Source: an uncultured Rhodanobacter sp.
GTDB lineage: Bacteria > Pseudomonadota > Gammaproteobacteria > Xanthomonadales > Rhodanobacteraceae
Length of the DNA: 36,990 bases
Assembly: GCA_903827735.1 (NCBI GenBank)
Contig: CAIKJM010000179.1
Location: 1 to 36,990, forward strand
Direction: 5' to 3'
Shown here: positions 35,737 to 36,990 of the stretch, in pieces
How positions within the stretch are numbered: the first letter of the stretch is position 1
Layout: each line of letters starts with the position of its first letter
The notes under the pieces: model-generated
Databases searched by the model: none
Told to the model about the DNA's origin: nothing
Seen by the model: only the letters and a program-made list of their open reading frames with translations
Program-made: the position numbers and the translations under genes

Positions 35737-36624
35737 TCAGAGAATGTAGACGAACATGAAAAGGCCGAGCCAGACCACGTCGACGAAATGCCAGTACCAG
35801 GCCACCGCTTCGAAGCCGAAGTGGTGCTCTTTGTTGAAGTGACCCTTCAGCACGCGGAACCAGATCACCGCCAGCATGATCGTACCCAGCGTGACGTGCA
35901 GGCCGTGGAAGCCGGTCAGCAGGAAGAACGTCGAGCCGTATACGCCGCTGTGCAGGGTCAGGTTGAGTTCGCGGTACGCCTCGATGTATTCGTGCGCCTG
36001 GAAATTCAAGAACAGCGCGCCCAGCAGAACGGTCAGGCCCAGAAACACCAGAATCTTGCCACGATGCCCGGCACGCAGCGCATGATGAGCAATCGTTACG
36101 GTGACGCTGGACGACAACAGGATCAGCGTATTGAGCAGCGGAAGGCCCCAGGCCGGCACGGTGCGAAACGCGCCGCCGATATGCTGCGGGCCGTTGCCCG
36201 CGTTGGAACCCCACGAGGCCGCGTAGTCGCTCCACAGGAACTCGTGCGTCAGCACGCCATGGCCTTCACCGCCCAGCCACGGCAGCGAGAACATGCGGAT
36301 GTAGAACAGCGCGCCGAAAAAGGCGGCGAAGAACATCACCTCGGAAAAGATGAACCACATCATGCCCATGCGGAACGAGGTGTCGACCTGATGGTTGTAG
36401 CTGCCCGCCTGCGATTCGTTGATCACCGAGCGGAACCAGCCGAAGAACATGCCCAGCACGCCGACCACGCCGACGATCAAGACCGTCTTGCCGAAGCCGG
36501 AATCGCCCGGCGGCGCATTGAGCCAGTGCGCGGCACCGAACATGGTGGTGAACATGACCACCGCGGCCACGAAAGGCCAGTAGCTCTTGTTCGGAATGAA
36601 ATACGCGTCGTGCGACTGACCCAT
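35737..36624 (-). CDS. ctaE: cytochrome c oxidase subunit III
   Basis: MGQSHDAYFIPNKSYWPFVAAVVMFTTMFGAAHW...FRMGMMWFIFSEVMFFAAFFGALFY...LLTGFHGLHVTLGTIMLAV...AVAWYWHFVDVVWLGLFMFVYIL. Start trimmed to ATG 36624. Confidence 0.96.
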   Translation of the reverse strand: MGQSHDAYFIPNKSYWPFVAAVVMFTTMFGAAHWLNAPPGDSGFGKTVLIVGVVGVLGMFFGWFRSVINESQAGSYNHQVDTSFRMGMMWFIFSEVMFFAAFFGALFYIRMFSLPWLGGEGHGVLTHEFLWSDYAASWGSNAGNGPQHIGGAFRTVPAWGLPLLNTLILLSSSVTVTIAHHALRAGHRGKILVFLGLTVLLGALFLNFQAHEYIEAYRELNLTLHSGVYGSTFFLLTGFHGLHVTLGTIMLAVIWFRVLKGHFNKEHHFGFEAVAWYWHFVDVVWLGLFMFVYIL

Positions 36625-36740
36625 GGTTGAAACCCCGTGGACTTCTCTTGATGACTTTACCCCGCGTGGTAGCGCAGGGAACTGCAAACGGATCGGCCGC
36701 TGTCGACGACCGAGGATAACTTGCCACTGCGACGATATGG

Positions 36741-36871
36741 CTACTTCATCAGCACGATCTGGATAAAGGACAGCAAAAAAACGCCACCACGACCGACACC
36801 AGAATGGTCACCGTGCGCCGCACGCCTTTACGGCGCTTTTCGATCTCGTCACGGGTGAGCACGGGCGTCAT
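36741..36871 (-). pseudogene. small single-TM protein of the cytochrome oxidase operon, apparently frameshifted in a homopolymer
   Basis: As read: MTPVLTRDEIEKRRKGVRRTVTILVSVVVAFFCCPLSRSC*. Inserting one T in the T7 run gives ...VVVAFFLLSFIQIVLMK*, a continuous TM helix. Confidence 0.6.
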
Positions 36872-36888
36872 GTATGGCGGCTTGCCTA

Positions 36889-36990
36889 TCAATCGTTCAC
36901 GTGGCCGTGCGCGAGATCTTCATCGCGAATCACCGGCGGCACGTCGAAGGTGTGGAAAGGCGCCGGCGACGGCACCGTCCACTCCAGACC
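36889..36990 (-). CDS. ctaD: cytochrome c oxidase subunit I, C-terminal end (partial)
   Basis: Reverse-strand reading from the window edge: GLEWTVPSPAPFHTFDVPPVIRDEDLAHGHVND*, typical CtaD tail. Confidence 0.85.
   Translation of the reverse strand, partial: GLEWTVPSPAPFHTFDVPPVIRDEDLAHGHVND

Noticed and set aside
1-36990. CRISPR arrays, tRNA/rRNA genes, IS elements, integrases
   Set aside because: No direct-repeat/spacer pattern, clover-leaf-like tRNA sequence, or transposase/integrase protein was recognised by eye in any frame of the track.

Overview
High-GC proteobacterial window, probably Xanthomonadales-like (inference from gene content). It looks like an exopolysaccharide (EPS) locus with a hybrid NRPS-PKS-aminotransferase assembly line embedded in it. 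Minus strand, ~21.3 kb down to 1, is a tightly packed probable operon: secreted hypothetical protein, 2452-aa NRPS/PKS hybrid (C-like remnant, A(Val-like), T, KS, AT, ACP, PLP aminotransferase), 2147-aa NRPS (C-A(Gly-like)-T-C-A(Gly-like)-T, no thioesterase), polysaccharide deacetylase, O-antigen ligase/polymerase-like protein, flippase, a 31-codon micro-ORF coupled at both ends, and two GT4 glycosyltransferases (the last runs off the window and is missing from the ORF track). Divergently, on the plus strand (21.5-31.1 kb): TIGR04325-like methyltransferase, JmjC/cupin-like oxygenase, J-domain membrane protein, asparagine synthase, stand-alone ACP, AMP-ligase, PrmC-like methyltransferase with an altered NPPY motif, NadE-like amidotransferase/synthetase, and a GNAT-like protein. 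This is followed by a minus-strand lipoprotein polysaccharide lyase (heparinase-like) and a polyprenyl glycosylphosphotransferase. The right edge is housekeeping cytochrome c oxidase (ctaE, a small membrane protein with an apparent homopolymer frameshift, ctaD C-terminus). The most interesting candidate is a release-domain-less Val-malonate-amine-Gly-Gly assembly line, predicted to build a beta,gamma-diamino acid unit, operonic with EPS genes.
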